This document shows positions 8,677 to 16,840 of a stretch of 49,180 bases of DNA, in pieces. The stretch lies in assembly GCF_024642085.1 (NCBI RefSeq), contig NZ_JAHEBV010000018.1:1-49180 (forward strand), written 5' to 3'. Source of the stretch: Novosphingobium sp. (GTDB taxonomy: Bacteria > Pseudomonadota > Alphaproteobacteria > Sphingomonadales > Sphingomonadaceae). The notes under the pieces were generated by a model that saw nothing but the letters and a program-made list of their open reading frames with translations, did not search any database and was not told the DNA's origin. Positions within the stretch are counted from its first letter, which is position 1, and the number at the start of each line of letters is the position of its first letter. Position numbers and translations under genes: made by a program.

Positions 8677-9231
8677 TTACAGGCCGATCCGCAGTGCCCG
8701 CCACCGATCAGCTCGGCGCAGCTCGACGCTGATCCCGATGCGGCGCCAGCCAGCCTTGGTGAAGGCGCGAATAGAAGGCTGGTTGCTCCACCAGATAAAG
8801 GCGATCAAGCGGTCATGCCCCGCGGCGCGGAAATGGGTGGTAGCCTGCCGGATCAGCCGCACAGCATAGCCTTTGCCCCGCTGCGCATCCTCGGTTGCAA
8901 TATCCATCAGCGCGGCCTCGCCGCTCGCCAGCGGCCAGGTACCGGTCCGCTGATACTGGGCCGGCGTGGCAAAATGGGCAACGCAGACCGGAACCCCTCC
9001 ATCAATCAGCGCCAGGCCTGCCAGACCACTGTTTGCATAGGCGGCGGCTTTACGCATCTGCAGCGTCGGACTGCGGGCCAGTTGTTCGCAAACCGCCTTA
9101 TCGACCGGCTGAACCGTATCGGCCGGTTCGCCCCCGTCGGCCGTGCTGCCGGCATAAATCCAGTTGATCCGGTATTCGGCCACCAACAGTCCGGCTGCCC
9201 GTTTAAGGCCCGCTTTCGTAGCGCCGATCAT
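8677..9231 (-). CDS. GNAT-family N-acetyltransferase
   Basis: This 184-residue protein has a C-terminal GNAT domain. The acetyl-CoA-binding loop is QRGKGYAVRLIRQ (R/Q-x-x-G-x-G/A type), followed by SNQPSIRAFTKAGWRRIG, the usual last helix and strand. The N-terminal 80 residues are less conserved. Its ATG overlaps the stop of the preceding gene (ATGA), placing it last in a four-gene coupled operon with envelope-type enzymes. The acceptor substrate is unknown. Confidence 0.85.
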   Translation of the reverse strand: MIGATKAGLKRAAGLLVAEYRINWIYAGSTADGGEPADTVQPVDKAVCEQLARSPTLQMRKAAAYANSGLAGLALIDGGVPVCVAHFATPAQYQRTGTWPLASGEAALMDIATEDAQRGKGYAVRLIRQATTHFRAAGHDRLIAFIWWSNQPSIRAFTKAGWRRIGISVELRRADRWRALRIGL

Positions 9232-10142
9232 CGCCGCAACATCCGCCGCAGCGCCGCACCCAGGCCCAGCCGCGCGGTCAGGGCCTTGGCCCCGGATATT
9301 GTGGCATCGAAACCGGCGAGCGACGCCAGGAGGGCGCGGTTGGCCGCCGTTGGCCGCAGCAGATAGAACGAACAGGCATGCGCCGCGCCGGTGCTGAACA
9401 GTTCCTTGTGCGCCCCGTCACCCTCGGTAAAATCGAAGTAGCGAAACCGGCCTTCGGCAAATAATTGTTCCAGCGCCGCCAGTTGCAGCACCGTCCCGAC
9501 CGATGCTGCGGCCATATGGGGGGCGTAGCCAAGATAGGCGTAAACCAGCGTATCGCCGTCGATCGGAAGATAAAGATAGGCCGCTACAGCGCCGTCCACC
9601 CGCAAAAGATAAGCCCGCAGCCGATCCTCTCTGGCAAGAGCCTTGGCCGCTGAGATGAAGGCAGGGTCTTCGGGCAGCCCGGCACCCAGCAGGCGCGCCT
9701 GGTAGGTCTGGCGCGACAGCGGGACCGCGCCGGCAAAGAACCTGTCCATATCGTCCGGACGGGCAAACGCCTCGATATCCAGTGTCCCGCCCGAAAGGTC
9801 GGCCAGCTTGCGCTGCTTGCGTTTCAGGGTTGAGCGGGTCTTTCCCGAAAAGCTGCCCAGATAATCGGCAAATGTGCCGTCCATCGCGATGTAACGGCGC
9901 GCATAGTCCTGCTGTCCGCCCGGAAGAAATCCGGGCGCGCTTTGCACCAGCGCTTTGTGCGCATCTGCGGGAACCGACAGGAAGCGGTACCCGTCGCAGT
10001 CTTTGGGCAAAGGCGGCACGGGCGGAACCGAACCCGACAGCAATTGCTCCAGCGACAGGCTGACCGTGACCAGCCGGCGGCGCGCGGCGTAAACCTGCCG
10101 CGATCCGATCACGAACCTGATGGATGTCACAGCGCCGCTCAT
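9228..10142 (-). CDS. FemAB/BioF2-like GNAT acyltransferase
   Basis: The 304-residue protein looks like the GNAT_6 (BioF2-like, CelD/FemAB) group found in exopolysaccharide and cell-envelope loci. Diagnostic stretches are the basic helix SGKTRSTLKRKQRKLAD, the core ...AYLYLPIDGDTLVYAYLGY, and FDFTEGDGAHKELFSTG near the C-terminus, a signature of this group. It lacks a signal peptide and is presumably cytoplasmic. Start and stop each overlap neighbouring genes by four bases (ATGA). Acyl or aminoacyl transfer to an envelope glycan or lipid is an inference from family and context. Confidence 0.8.
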   Translation of the reverse strand: MSGAVTSIRFVIGSRQVYAARRRLVTVSLSLEQLLSGSVPPVPPLPKDCDGYRFLSVPADAHKALVQSAPGFLPGGQQDYARRYIAMDGTFADYLGSFSGKTRSTLKRKQRKLADLSGGTLDIEAFARPDDMDRFFAGAVPLSRQTYQARLLGAGLPEDPAFISAAKALAREDRLRAYLLRVDGAVAAYLYLPIDGDTLVYAYLGYAPHMAAASVGTVLQLAALEQLFAEGRFRYFDFTEGDGAHKELFSTGAAHACSFYLLRPTAANRALLASLAGFDATISGAKALTARLGLGAALRRMLRR

Positions 10143-11107
10143 GATGAACCGTACAATGCATTGCCCACCGCCTGTTCGGCCATGCGCCGCAAAGTCCTGG
10201 GCCAGCGATGCGGCAGTACCGCCTGCAACCCTGGCGCAGGTTCGGGCGGATCACTTGCATAGGTTGCGGTTCGGACATCCTTGAGGCTGCCCAGCACGGC
10301 GCAAAGCGTGTCGAAACGGCGCTTGACCACTTGGTTGGCGCGCATCCGGTCGCGGCTCAGCAATTCAAAGCTGTGCGAAACCAGCGTCATCGATGGCACC
10401 TGCCGGGCAGCTGCATGGCGCAGCGCAGCGGCAATTTCGGAAATGGTAAGTGCGGTCAGCTGAAAGTGGCGGAGCGCACCATTGGCGGCGCCGATGGCCC
10501 CGATCGGCACTTCGATCACACCGCAATGGGCCAGAACTGCGCGATCGTCAGGGCCCAGCGAAATCGCGCAGTCGGCACCCGGAATTGCGGGGCAATGGCT
10601 GGTATCGTAGGCGATTCCCAAATGCGCCAGCGCACGCAGGGTATCGTCGTTGGCCCCGTAATTGCCTGCCCGAAACGCAACTGGCCGCGGCGCGCCAGCA
10701 GCGACCAGCAGATCGCGGGCACGGTCAATAAGAACGCACTGATCGTCAAGGCTGAAATCCGCGATGTTGCGCCCTGTGCGCGGCCCCACGGGATTGTTCG
10801 ACCCGGCAAGGGCCAGCCATTCACTGTGCAGGTGAAGCTGCACGTCATGCCCGCGCGATACAATCGGGCCGACCACATCGGCAATCGCTGCTGTACCCCA
10901 GACCAGCGCTGGCATGGGATCCACAAAGAACACGGCCTTGAGCCCGTACTGGTCCAGCCGGTCCATCTGATAGCCGATACCCAAAGGACCAATGGCTGTG
11001 TCGCAGGCGATCGACCGCGCGAAATTGCCGGTACGGTTGCCGGCGCCGTCACGCAAAGCCAGCCCGCAAGAATACTCCGTGTCGACGGTTATATAGAGCC
11101 GGGTCAC
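10139..11107 (-). CDS. Polysaccharide deacetylase-like protein (NodB/CE4-type fold)
   Basis: This 322-residue product starts TRLYITVDTEYSCGL after the initiator: a first strand ending in Asp-Thr-Glu, like the D-D/D-T-E metal motif of NodB-homology proteins. HDVQLHLHSEWL follows, with the H-x-x-x-H-type metal site. RAGNYGANDDTLRAL matches the catalytic R-x-G-x-Y motif, and LVSHSFELL is a late motif. I choose GTG 11107 because it overlaps the upstream stop as GTGA; the longer open frame reaching 11521 lies inside the neighbouring gene. The fold is commonly seen in polysaccharide locus proteins, and the exact substrate is unknown. Confidence 0.8.
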   Translation of the reverse strand: MTRLYITVDTEYSCGLALRDGAGNRTGNFARSIACDTAIGPLGIGYQMDRLDQYGLKAVFFVDPMPALVWGTAAIADVVGPIVSRGHDVQLHLHSEWLALAGSNNPVGPRTGRNIADFSLDDQCVLIDRARDLLVAAGAPRPVAFRAGNYGANDDTLRALAHLGIAYDTSHCPAIPGADCAISLGPDDRAVLAHCGVIEVPIGAIGAANGALRHFQLTALTISEIAAALRHAAARQVPSMTLVSHSFELLSRDRMRANQVVKRRFDTLCAVLGSLKDVRTATYASDPPEPAPGLQAVLPHRWPRTLRRMAEQAVGNALYGSS

Positions 11108-12459
11108 GCAGCCTCGCGTCCGGCCAGCTGGCGCTTTGCCAGGGCAGCGGCCAAACGGTGAAGAGGCGCGGTGATCAAGCCGTGCTGCTGCATCCACTGC
11201 CAGTATTCGCGGTACTTCGGATCCTCGGCCAGCAGGTGGCGTTCCTCGGTCTTGGCGCGCCAGAAATAGATCGCGCTGACGCAGCCTAGGAAAAAAGTGT
11301 TGCGGATCATGTCGGTGGCGGAATGGGTGGTCACGAAAAATGGTAACGTGGCGCACCACCAGAACAGGTTCTTGGATACATAGGCCGGGTGACGGGTGAA
11401 GGCGTAGGGGCCATTGGTCAGTACGCCGCGATAGGTCAAGTTGGAAAAGCGGATGCCAAAGGCCACGGTTGCCCAGGCATAGATTGCGGTCAGAAAGACC
11501 AGCAGCCCCGCCCATACCCACATCACCGCACCGTAATCGCCCAGCACGCGGATCCAGTTGTTATCGCCATCGGTTCCGGCCAGGTAAAAGATCGGGCGAT
11601 CCTGCCCCATGATCTGAAACGGCGGATAGCACAGCAGCGCCGACAGCCAGCCCGCAAGGTAGGGATTGGCTGAGCGGATTTGCGCGTCCAGCGGCTTCAT
11701 CGTCAGGATATAGCCGACCGTGCCGATCTGTTCGTCCAGCACGAACATCACCGTGATCAGCAGGCCCGCCAGTCCCGCCGGGTTGGCCAGCATCCGCCCC
11801 CAATCGGGAGCGACCAGATTGGCAAACCCGCCCGGCACGATCGAGATCATAAAGGCGGTAAAAAAGCCTTTTACCGCCCAGGCCCGCAGGTGAATCCACA
11901 CCTGGTCAATCGAATAGCTGTCCCGCCCGATCAGCAAGGCTCCAAAATGCCAACAGGCATCGCGCGGCTGGACGAGCTTGCGATCGAGCCACAGCACATA
12001 GGCAATCGACAGCACAAACAGCGGCGGCGCCAGAGTGCCCAGCACCTGCATCGCGATCAGATAAGATGATTGCCAATACCACCGGCACAGGCAGTAAAGC
12101 GCTGCGATCAACGCCCACGTCGCCCACAGGCCAGCCAGCTTGGTGACCGAAATGTCGAGTGTTTCGCCCATCGGCCGGTCAAGCGACCAGTCTATCCCGG
12201 TGGATCCGCGGCGGTGAACCTTGTCCACGGCCAGCGACCAGATGACCATCGGTACCGCGGCGAAGACAAGGCCAAGCAGTGCGGCATAGGGCCCGACCAG
12301 CCGCGCCCGCGGCCCCGGCAGGGCCAGCGCATCGGCGATCTGGGGCCAGAAATGGCACACTGCAATCCACAGTGACAGCCCGGCAACCCCGGTCAGCCCG
12401 ACGGCTGCCGAAACGTCGCTGGGCGGACGCTTCGTGGCGGATTGGCGCGGCGATATCAT
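11104..12459 (-). CDS. Polytopic membrane protein with C-terminal ICMT/PEMT-like methyltransferase domain
   Basis: This 451-residue protein has around ten hydrophobic segments. Its last 110 residues carry the pattern of isoprenylcysteine carboxyl methyltransferase and phospholipid methyltransferase relatives: RGVLTNGPYAFTRHPAYVSK, a membrane segment, then the E-E-R-x-L segment KTEERHLLAEDPKYREYW. The RHP and EER motifs form the SAM site in that family. The N-terminal 300 residues are not recognised. It heads a four-gene set with a deacetylase and two acyltransferases, so methylation of an envelope lipid or glycan carrier is a guess from context. A hairpin covers its ribosome binding site. Confidence 0.7.
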   Translation of the reverse strand: MISPRQSATKRPPSDVSAAVGLTGVAGLSLWIAVCHFWPQIADALALPGPRARLVGPYAALLGLVFAAVPMVIWSLAVDKVHRRGSTGIDWSLDRPMGETLDISVTKLAGLWATWALIAALYCLCRWYWQSSYLIAMQVLGTLAPPLFVLSIAYVLWLDRKLVQPRDACWHFGALLIGRDSYSIDQVWIHLRAWAVKGFFTAFMISIVPGGFANLVAPDWGRMLANPAGLAGLLITVMFVLDEQIGTVGYILTMKPLDAQIRSANPYLAGWLSALLCYPPFQIMGQDRPIFYLAGTDGDNNWIRVLGDYGAVMWVWAGLLVFLTAIYAWATVAFGIRFSNLTYRGVLTNGPYAFTRHPAYVSKNLFWWCATLPFFVTTHSATDMIRNTFFLGCVSAIYFWRAKTEERHLLAEDPKYREYWQWMQQHGLITAPLHRLAAALAKRQLAGREAA

Positions 12460-12463
12460 CGCG

Positions 12464-12493
12464 CCCGCCTTAGCCGCAAAGGGTTAAGGCGGG
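12464..12493 (-). promoter_or_regulatory. Hairpin overlapping the ribosome binding site of the ICMT-like gene
   Basis: Arms 12464-12472 (CCCGCCTTA) and 12485-12493 (TAAGGCGGG) are perfectly complementary over 9 bp, with a 12-base loop. On the minus strand the downstream arm contains AAGGCGGG, the only ribosome-binding-like sequence before ATG 12459. It lies between bamB and the four-gene operon. It has no T-run, so translational gating or mRNA stabilisation is more likely than intrinsic termination. Confidence 0.55.
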
Positions 12494-12504
12494 GGTAACG
12501 CTGT

Positions 12505-13848
12505 TCACCGGAAGGCTGTGATCTTGCCGCTGTCGTCAAGCACGTAAAGCGTGCTGCCCGCCACAATCGGCGCCAGGGTAATCGGCGATCCGACATCCGC
12601 AACCATCTGCGGTGCGCCATCGGTGACATTGGCCGAATACATCTGCCCGTCCGAATTGGCGAACCACAGACGGTCACCGGCCAGCACCGGACCGGTCCAG
12701 AACACCGCGCCGGACTTCTTTTCTTCCTTGTGCCAGCGGGTCAGTTGCTGAACCCAGCGGACCTTGCCGTTGCTGCGCGCAATGCACAGCAGTTTGGCAT
12801 CGTCAGTCAGAGTGAAGATCCAGTCTCCGGCAACGGCAGGAGTGGAAATTCCGGCGAGATTGAGTTCCCAAATGCGCTGGCCCGAAACCAGTTCATAGGC
12901 GGCCATGCGCCCGCCCTGGCCCAGCGCAAATACGCGGCCGCGGTCGATGATCGGATCGGCGTCGATATCGGTCAATACGCCGACCGACGTCGATAAAGAC
13001 GTCCGCGCCAGGGCATCTGCCCACAGCTGGCGCCCGTTTTCATACCGGTAGGCGACCAGTTCGCCGGTCGAATAGCCGGTGATCACGGTTCCCTGCCCGG
13101 CAGCCGGGGCGGCGACGCCGAACACCCCGGTCTGGCCGGTAGCGCCGGTTTCATTCCACTGCAGCACACCGTCGGCGGCATTGAGCGAAACGACCTGGTT
13201 GTCGATGGTCATCACATAGACCGAACCGAACGCAATGGTGGGCGATCCGCGCAGCGGCCCGGCTGGCTTGACTTTCCACAGCTGTTTGCCCGTGGCCGCA
13301 TCAAGCGAAGCCACCTCGCCCACGCCGGTCGTCACGAATATCTTGCCATCAGCATAGCTGGCACCGCCGCCATAGACGCTGCTGGATGCATCGCCCTTGA
13401 CCGTGAAGCTTTGGCTCCATAGCCGCGCGCCGCTGGCAGCATCGAATGCGCTGACCACACCGTCAGTGCCCATCGCATACAGCTTGCCGCCGCCCACCAC
13501 CGGTGACGCGGCCAGACGCTGCTTTTTGCCTGATCCGGCGATCGATGCGGTCCAGGCTCGGCCTGGCGACGCCGCAAGAGCCAGGTTGCCATAACTTTTC
13601 CCGGCATTGCCGCCAGCCTGCGGCCAATCGGCATTTGCGGCCGCAGGGGGCAGGATCACCGCCACGCCGGCCAGCTCGGGATCGACCTTCGCGCCGGATT
13701 CGACGCGGCTGAGGATGGCGACACGGTTGCCCACCGTTGGTGTAGAAGGCTTGCCTTTCCCGCCAAACACACCGCATCCGGACAGGGCCAGAACAGCGGC
13801 CAGGGCGAGCGGAGCGGCAACTTTACGCGTCAGTGGCATCGAGGGCAT
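12505..13848 (-). CDS. bamB: Outer membrane assembly lipoprotein BamB (PQQ-type beta-propeller)
   Basis: BamB is the propeller lipoprotein of the BAM complex, which folds beta-barrel proteins into the outer membrane. The 447-residue product has a signal peptide with lipobox LSGC. Repeating blades of the PQQ type follow (AFDAASGARLWSQ, SLDAATGKQLWKV, SLNAADGVLQWNE, YELVSGQRIWELNL), and the end is LYVLDDSGKITAFR. ATG 13848 follows AAGGA at 10 bases; a second in-frame ATG at 13839 is less well placed. A YfgM-like gene lies upstream as in the classical yfgM-bamB order, but der does not follow. Confidence 0.92.
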   Translation of the reverse strand: MPSMPLTRKVAAPLALAAVLALSGCGVFGGKGKPSTPTVGNRVAILSRVESGAKVDPELAGVAVILPPAAANADWPQAGGNAGKSYGNLALAASPGRAWTASIAGSGKKQRLAASPVVGGGKLYAMGTDGVVSAFDAASGARLWSQSFTVKGDASSSVYGGGASYADGKIFVTTGVGEVASLDAATGKQLWKVKPAGPLRGSPTIAFGSVYVMTIDNQVVSLNAADGVLQWNETGATGQTGVFGVAAPAAGQGTVITGYSTGELVAYRYENGRQLWADALARTSLSTSVGVLTDIDADPIIDRGRVFALGQGGRMAAYELVSGQRIWELNLAGISTPAVAGDWIFTLTDDAKLLCIARSNGKVRWVQQLTRWHKEEKKSGAVFWTGPVLAGDRLWFANSDGQMYSANVTDGAPQMVADVGSPITLAPIVAGSTLYVLDDSGKITAFR

Positions 13849-13891
13849 CGGTTTTGGATCCTTGGCAATCGTGATCGGCCCAAAGGCTTTT

Positions 13892-14656
13892 CTATTGAGT
13901 CTTCGCAGGCGTGTCGCCGGTGGCAGGGCCGGGCGCATCGCCCGCTTCAAACCCCAGCTGACCGGCAATCAGGCGGGCCCGGGCACGCAGCGATTCGGGC
14001 ACGGTCTTGTCCTTGGCCACAGCGGCAAACAGCGGTCCTGCCATATCGGGCTTATTCATTTTGAGATAGGCGAGACCGGTCATTTCACCAGCGCTGCCAA
14101 ACCAGGCATTTCCGGGCACCGCCAGCGGCTTCAGCCGGTCGACGATCTGCTGAGGCGGCAAACTGTCATAGCGCGCGGCGATCTCGCGCAATGTCGCAAA
14201 ATCGCGGTATGCCTGGGGAACCGTGCTGTCAGCGGCAATCGCGGCATAGGCCTTGGCAGCGTCTTCAGCTTTGCCTGCCTGCTGGCGGATTGCTGCGGCG
14301 GCCAAGGCGGCAACAGCCTTGCTCCCGGCGCTGCCATCCTTTGCCAGGTTATCCAGTTCGCCAAGCGCGCCTGTGGCAGAAGCCGGACCCGCCGCAGCCT
14401 TTTCCAAAGCCAGGACAGTTCGCTCGCTACGTTCACCAGCCGCTAGTTTCTGGGCGTGCTCCCAGTAAAGATAGCCGCCCAGCGCAGCCAGCCCCAGGAT
14501 CAGGGCAAGGCCTGCGGGGATGCCATAGCGCCTGACGGCGCCGGCCATCTGGTCGTCCCGCAGCGCTTCATCGACTTCGCGCAGAAATCCATCGTGTTGC
14601 GCGGCAAGACGCGGGTCCGCCGGGACTGGGTTTGATCTATCGGGAGGCAGGGCCAA
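13892..14656 (-). CDS. YfgM-like tetratricopeptide-repeat membrane protein
   Basis: This 254-residue protein has a short cytoplasmic N-terminus (FLREVDEALRDDQ), a single membrane segment near residues 45-66 (IPAGLALILGLAALGGYLYW) and a helical repeat domain. The order resembles YfgM, an ancillary subunit at the SecYEG translocon that works with periplasmic chaperones. Its position directly upstream of bamB supports this. The start is TTG 14656, with GAAGG about a dozen bases before it; no in-frame ATG lies upstream of the conserved N-terminal segment. Alternative start codons nearby cannot be excluded. Confidence 0.8.
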   Translation of the reverse strand: MALPPDRSNPVPADPRLAAQHDGFLREVDEALRDDQMAGAVRRYGIPAGLALILGLAALGGYLYWEHAQKLAAGERSERTVLALEKAAAGPASATGALGELDNLAKDGSAGSKAVAALAAAAIRQQAGKAEDAAKAYAAIAADSTVPQAYRDFATLREIAARYDSLPPQQIVDRLKPLAVPGNAWFGSAGEMTGLAYLKMNKPDMAGPLFAAVAKDKTVPESLRARARLIAGQLGFEAGDAPGPATGDTPAKTQ

Positions 14657-14772
14657 GATTACGTGCCTTCATTGGCTGGTTAACGCGTTGGCGGCTGTTT
14701 AGCGGATGGGCAGGTCTTTTCAACGCCTGATCTGTGCGTTTCCCCCGCTGAAGGGCATGTGAACGGGCAGGA

Positions 14773-15921
14773 TCAGGGGAATTGCCTGCGGCCCATCGCG
14801 CCTGCGTAGACACGGGCATAGGCTGCGACCATTGCCGCCTCGTCATATTCGGTCTCGGCCCGGGCGCGGTTGGCCGCACCGATTGTCTTGCGCGCCGCCG
14901 GATCGGCGGCAAGGCGGGCGATGGCATTGGCCAGGCCCGCATCGTCGCTCGGGTCGCTGAGGTAAGGTACGTTTGGCGCTGCGACCATTGCTGCGACATC
15001 GCCCACACGCGGGCTTGCCACGGCCAGCCCGGCGGCCATCGCCTCGACCACTGAAATCGGGAACTGTTCACTGTCCGATGACAGCGCGAACAGATCGAAC
15101 AGGCCCAGCGCCCTGGCCGGATCGGCCGCAAAACCTGGCAAATGGACCCGGTCGATAACGCCCAGCCGGTCCGCCTCGGCGCGGATATCGGCGCGCTGGG
15201 GCCCTTCGCCCAGGATTACCAGCTGCCACGGCTCGGGCAGGCCGGCGAAGGCCCGGACCATGCGGGGCAGGTTCTTGACCGCGCGCAGCCCTGCCAAAGT
15301 GCCCAGCCACAGCTCGCCCGGCCGCTTGGTCAGGCGCGGCAGCGCGTCGGGGCGAACTTTCCCGCCGTAGGTGAACACCGGTACCCCGTTGGCAATGCGG
15401 TGAACCATCCGGCGCGGTTGCTGCCAGTCGTGAAGCGCAATCGCTTCGAGCCGCTGCGATGGCACGATCAGACCCTGCGCCTGCGCCAGGGCAATGCGGC
15501 GATACCAGTTGCGCGCAGGTTTGAGCCGCTGCGCTTCATCCTCGTTAAACCCGTCTTCGTGATGGACCAGCGGGGGCAGGGTAAAAGCCTTGCCGAACAA
15601 AGTGTGGGCCATGACCGCGTCCATCGCCCCCCAATTGTAGGTCAGGACCAGATCGTGGCCGCGCATCGCCTTGGCCAACGCCTGCAAGCGGCGCGGAAAC
15701 GGACGGCCTTGGAGCGGCGGAAAATCATCGGGAAAGGTAACGCTGATGGCCCTATCGACCGCGCTGGCAGCACCGTAGGCGCCCGGTTCCGCCGATATGA
15801 TCGTGTGATCGATCCCGCGGCCGAATGCGTTCATCAGCTTGGCCGCGCGCAGTTCCTTGCCGCCAGGTGAAAAGCTGGAATGGAGGTGCAGCAGCCGCAA
15901 GTGCCGCGATCCCGCGCTCAT
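14773..15921 (-). CDS. GT4-family glycosyltransferase
   Basis: The 382-residue protein has the GT-B layout. An N-terminal domain starts LRLLHLHSSFSPGGKE (the glycine-rich acceptor loop). The C-terminal domain has the LVILGEGPQRADI strand and ALSSDSEQFPISVVEAMAAG, the E-x7-E nucleotide-sugar motif of GT4 enzymes. It overlaps the stop of the upstream alpha/beta hydrolase by ATGA. The sugar donor and acceptor are unknown. Its position beside an envelope gene series suggests glycan or glycolipid synthesis. Confidence 0.85.
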   Translation of the reverse strand: MSAGSRHLRLLHLHSSFSPGGKELRAAKLMNAFGRGIDHTIISAEPGAYGAASAVDRAISVTFPDDFPPLQGRPFPRRLQALAKAMRGHDLVLTYNWGAMDAVMAHTLFGKAFTLPPLVHHEDGFNEDEAQRLKPARNWYRRIALAQAQGLIVPSQRLEAIALHDWQQPRRMVHRIANGVPVFTYGGKVRPDALPRLTKRPGELWLGTLAGLRAVKNLPRMVRAFAGLPEPWQLVILGEGPQRADIRAEADRLGVIDRVHLPGFAADPARALGLFDLFALSSDSEQFPISVVEAMAAGLAVASPRVGDVAAMVAAPNVPYLSDPSDDAGLANAIARLAADPAARKTIGAANRARAETEYDEAAMVAAYARVYAGAMGRRQFP

Positions 15922-16775
15922 CGCACCCGGGCAAGCAGGCGGCCAATCGCCGCGACGGCTTCGGGTTCATCCAGCGTTGGTGCATGGCCTACACCGGGCA
16001 CCGTCACGGCTTCGCTGTGCGGCAACAAGCGGTGCATCTTGTCCTGGGTGGCGGCAGACAGGATGTCCGACATTTCACCCCGCAGCAGCAGACTGGGGAC
16101 GTCCTTCAGACCAGCAAGGGCTGGCCACATGTCAACCGGGCCGGATGGCGCGGGTTCAGCCAGTGGTTCGGCGATCTTCATGTCGTAATCGAAATGGATA
16201 CGGCCATTACTGCCCACCATCATGCAGCGCTTGGCCATGGCCAGCCACTGCGTCAGCGAAAATTGCGGGAATGCCTCGGCCTGGCTTTCTTCCAGCGCGC
16301 GGGCTGCATGCATCCAGGTGGGATAGCTGCGCCCCTGCCCCACATAACCGCGAATCCGCTCCAACCCGGCCGGATCGATTTCAGGCCCGACATCGTTGAG
16401 CAGGGCACCTGCGATTCTTTGCGGCGCAGTCATTGCCGTGATTATGGTCAGCAGCCCGCCCAGCGACGTGCCGAAGAACACCGCGCGGCCCAGCCCGTGC
16501 TGGACAAACAGTTCGCCCAGATCATCGGCATATTGCAGCGGATTGTAACTGGCCGCATCCCTGGCATAGCCGCTTTCGCCGCGCCCGCGAAGATCGACGC
16601 ACAGCACTCGCCAGTCGCCCGCCAGCCGGGCGGCTAGGTCCTCGAAATCGCGGGCATTGCGGGTCAGCCCCGGCAGGCACAGCACCGGCGGACGATCATC
16701 GCGCCCGGGGTAATCGCGAAAGTGCAGCTTCAGACCGTCGCGGCTGGTCCAGAAGCGATCGGCAAAGGCAGTCAT
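15918..16775 (-). CDS. Alpha/beta-fold hydrolase
   Basis: The 285-residue product has the alpha/beta hydrolase order: VLCLPGLTRNARDFEDLA (oxyanion loop region), CVDLRGRGESGY, the nucleophile elbow FFGTSLGGLL with Ser, a late LLRGEMSDIL segment holding the Asp, and VPGVGHAPTLDEPEA with the catalytic His. ATG 16775 is chosen because the domain begins directly after it; longer in-frame starts run into the selO promoter region. Its stop overlaps the glycosyltransferase start. The substrate is unknown. Confidence 0.85.
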   Translation of the reverse strand: MTAFADRFWTSRDGLKLHFRDYPGRDDRPPVLCLPGLTRNARDFEDLAARLAGDWRVLCVDLRGRGESGYARDAASYNPLQYADDLGELFVQHGLGRAVFFGTSLGGLLTIITAMTAPQRIAGALLNDVGPEIDPAGLERIRGYVGQGRSYPTWMHAARALEESQAEAFPQFSLTQWLAMAKRCMMVGSNGRIHFDYDMKIAEPLAEPAPSGPVDMWPALAGLKDVPSLLLRGEMSDILSAATQDKMHRLLPHSEAVTVPGVGHAPTLDEPEAVAAIGRLLARVR

Positions 16776-16840
16776 CGCGTGGGGATAAGTCCTTGGGCGG
16801 GCGGCTTGTGCAGCCATGCGTTCATCCCCACTATTGCCTG

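Noticed and set aside
11108..11521. N-terminal extension of the polysaccharide deacetylase frame
   Set aside because: The extra residues come from the opposite reading of the ICMT-like gene. The GTG at 11107 overlaps the upstream stop and begins exactly at the first strand of the domain.
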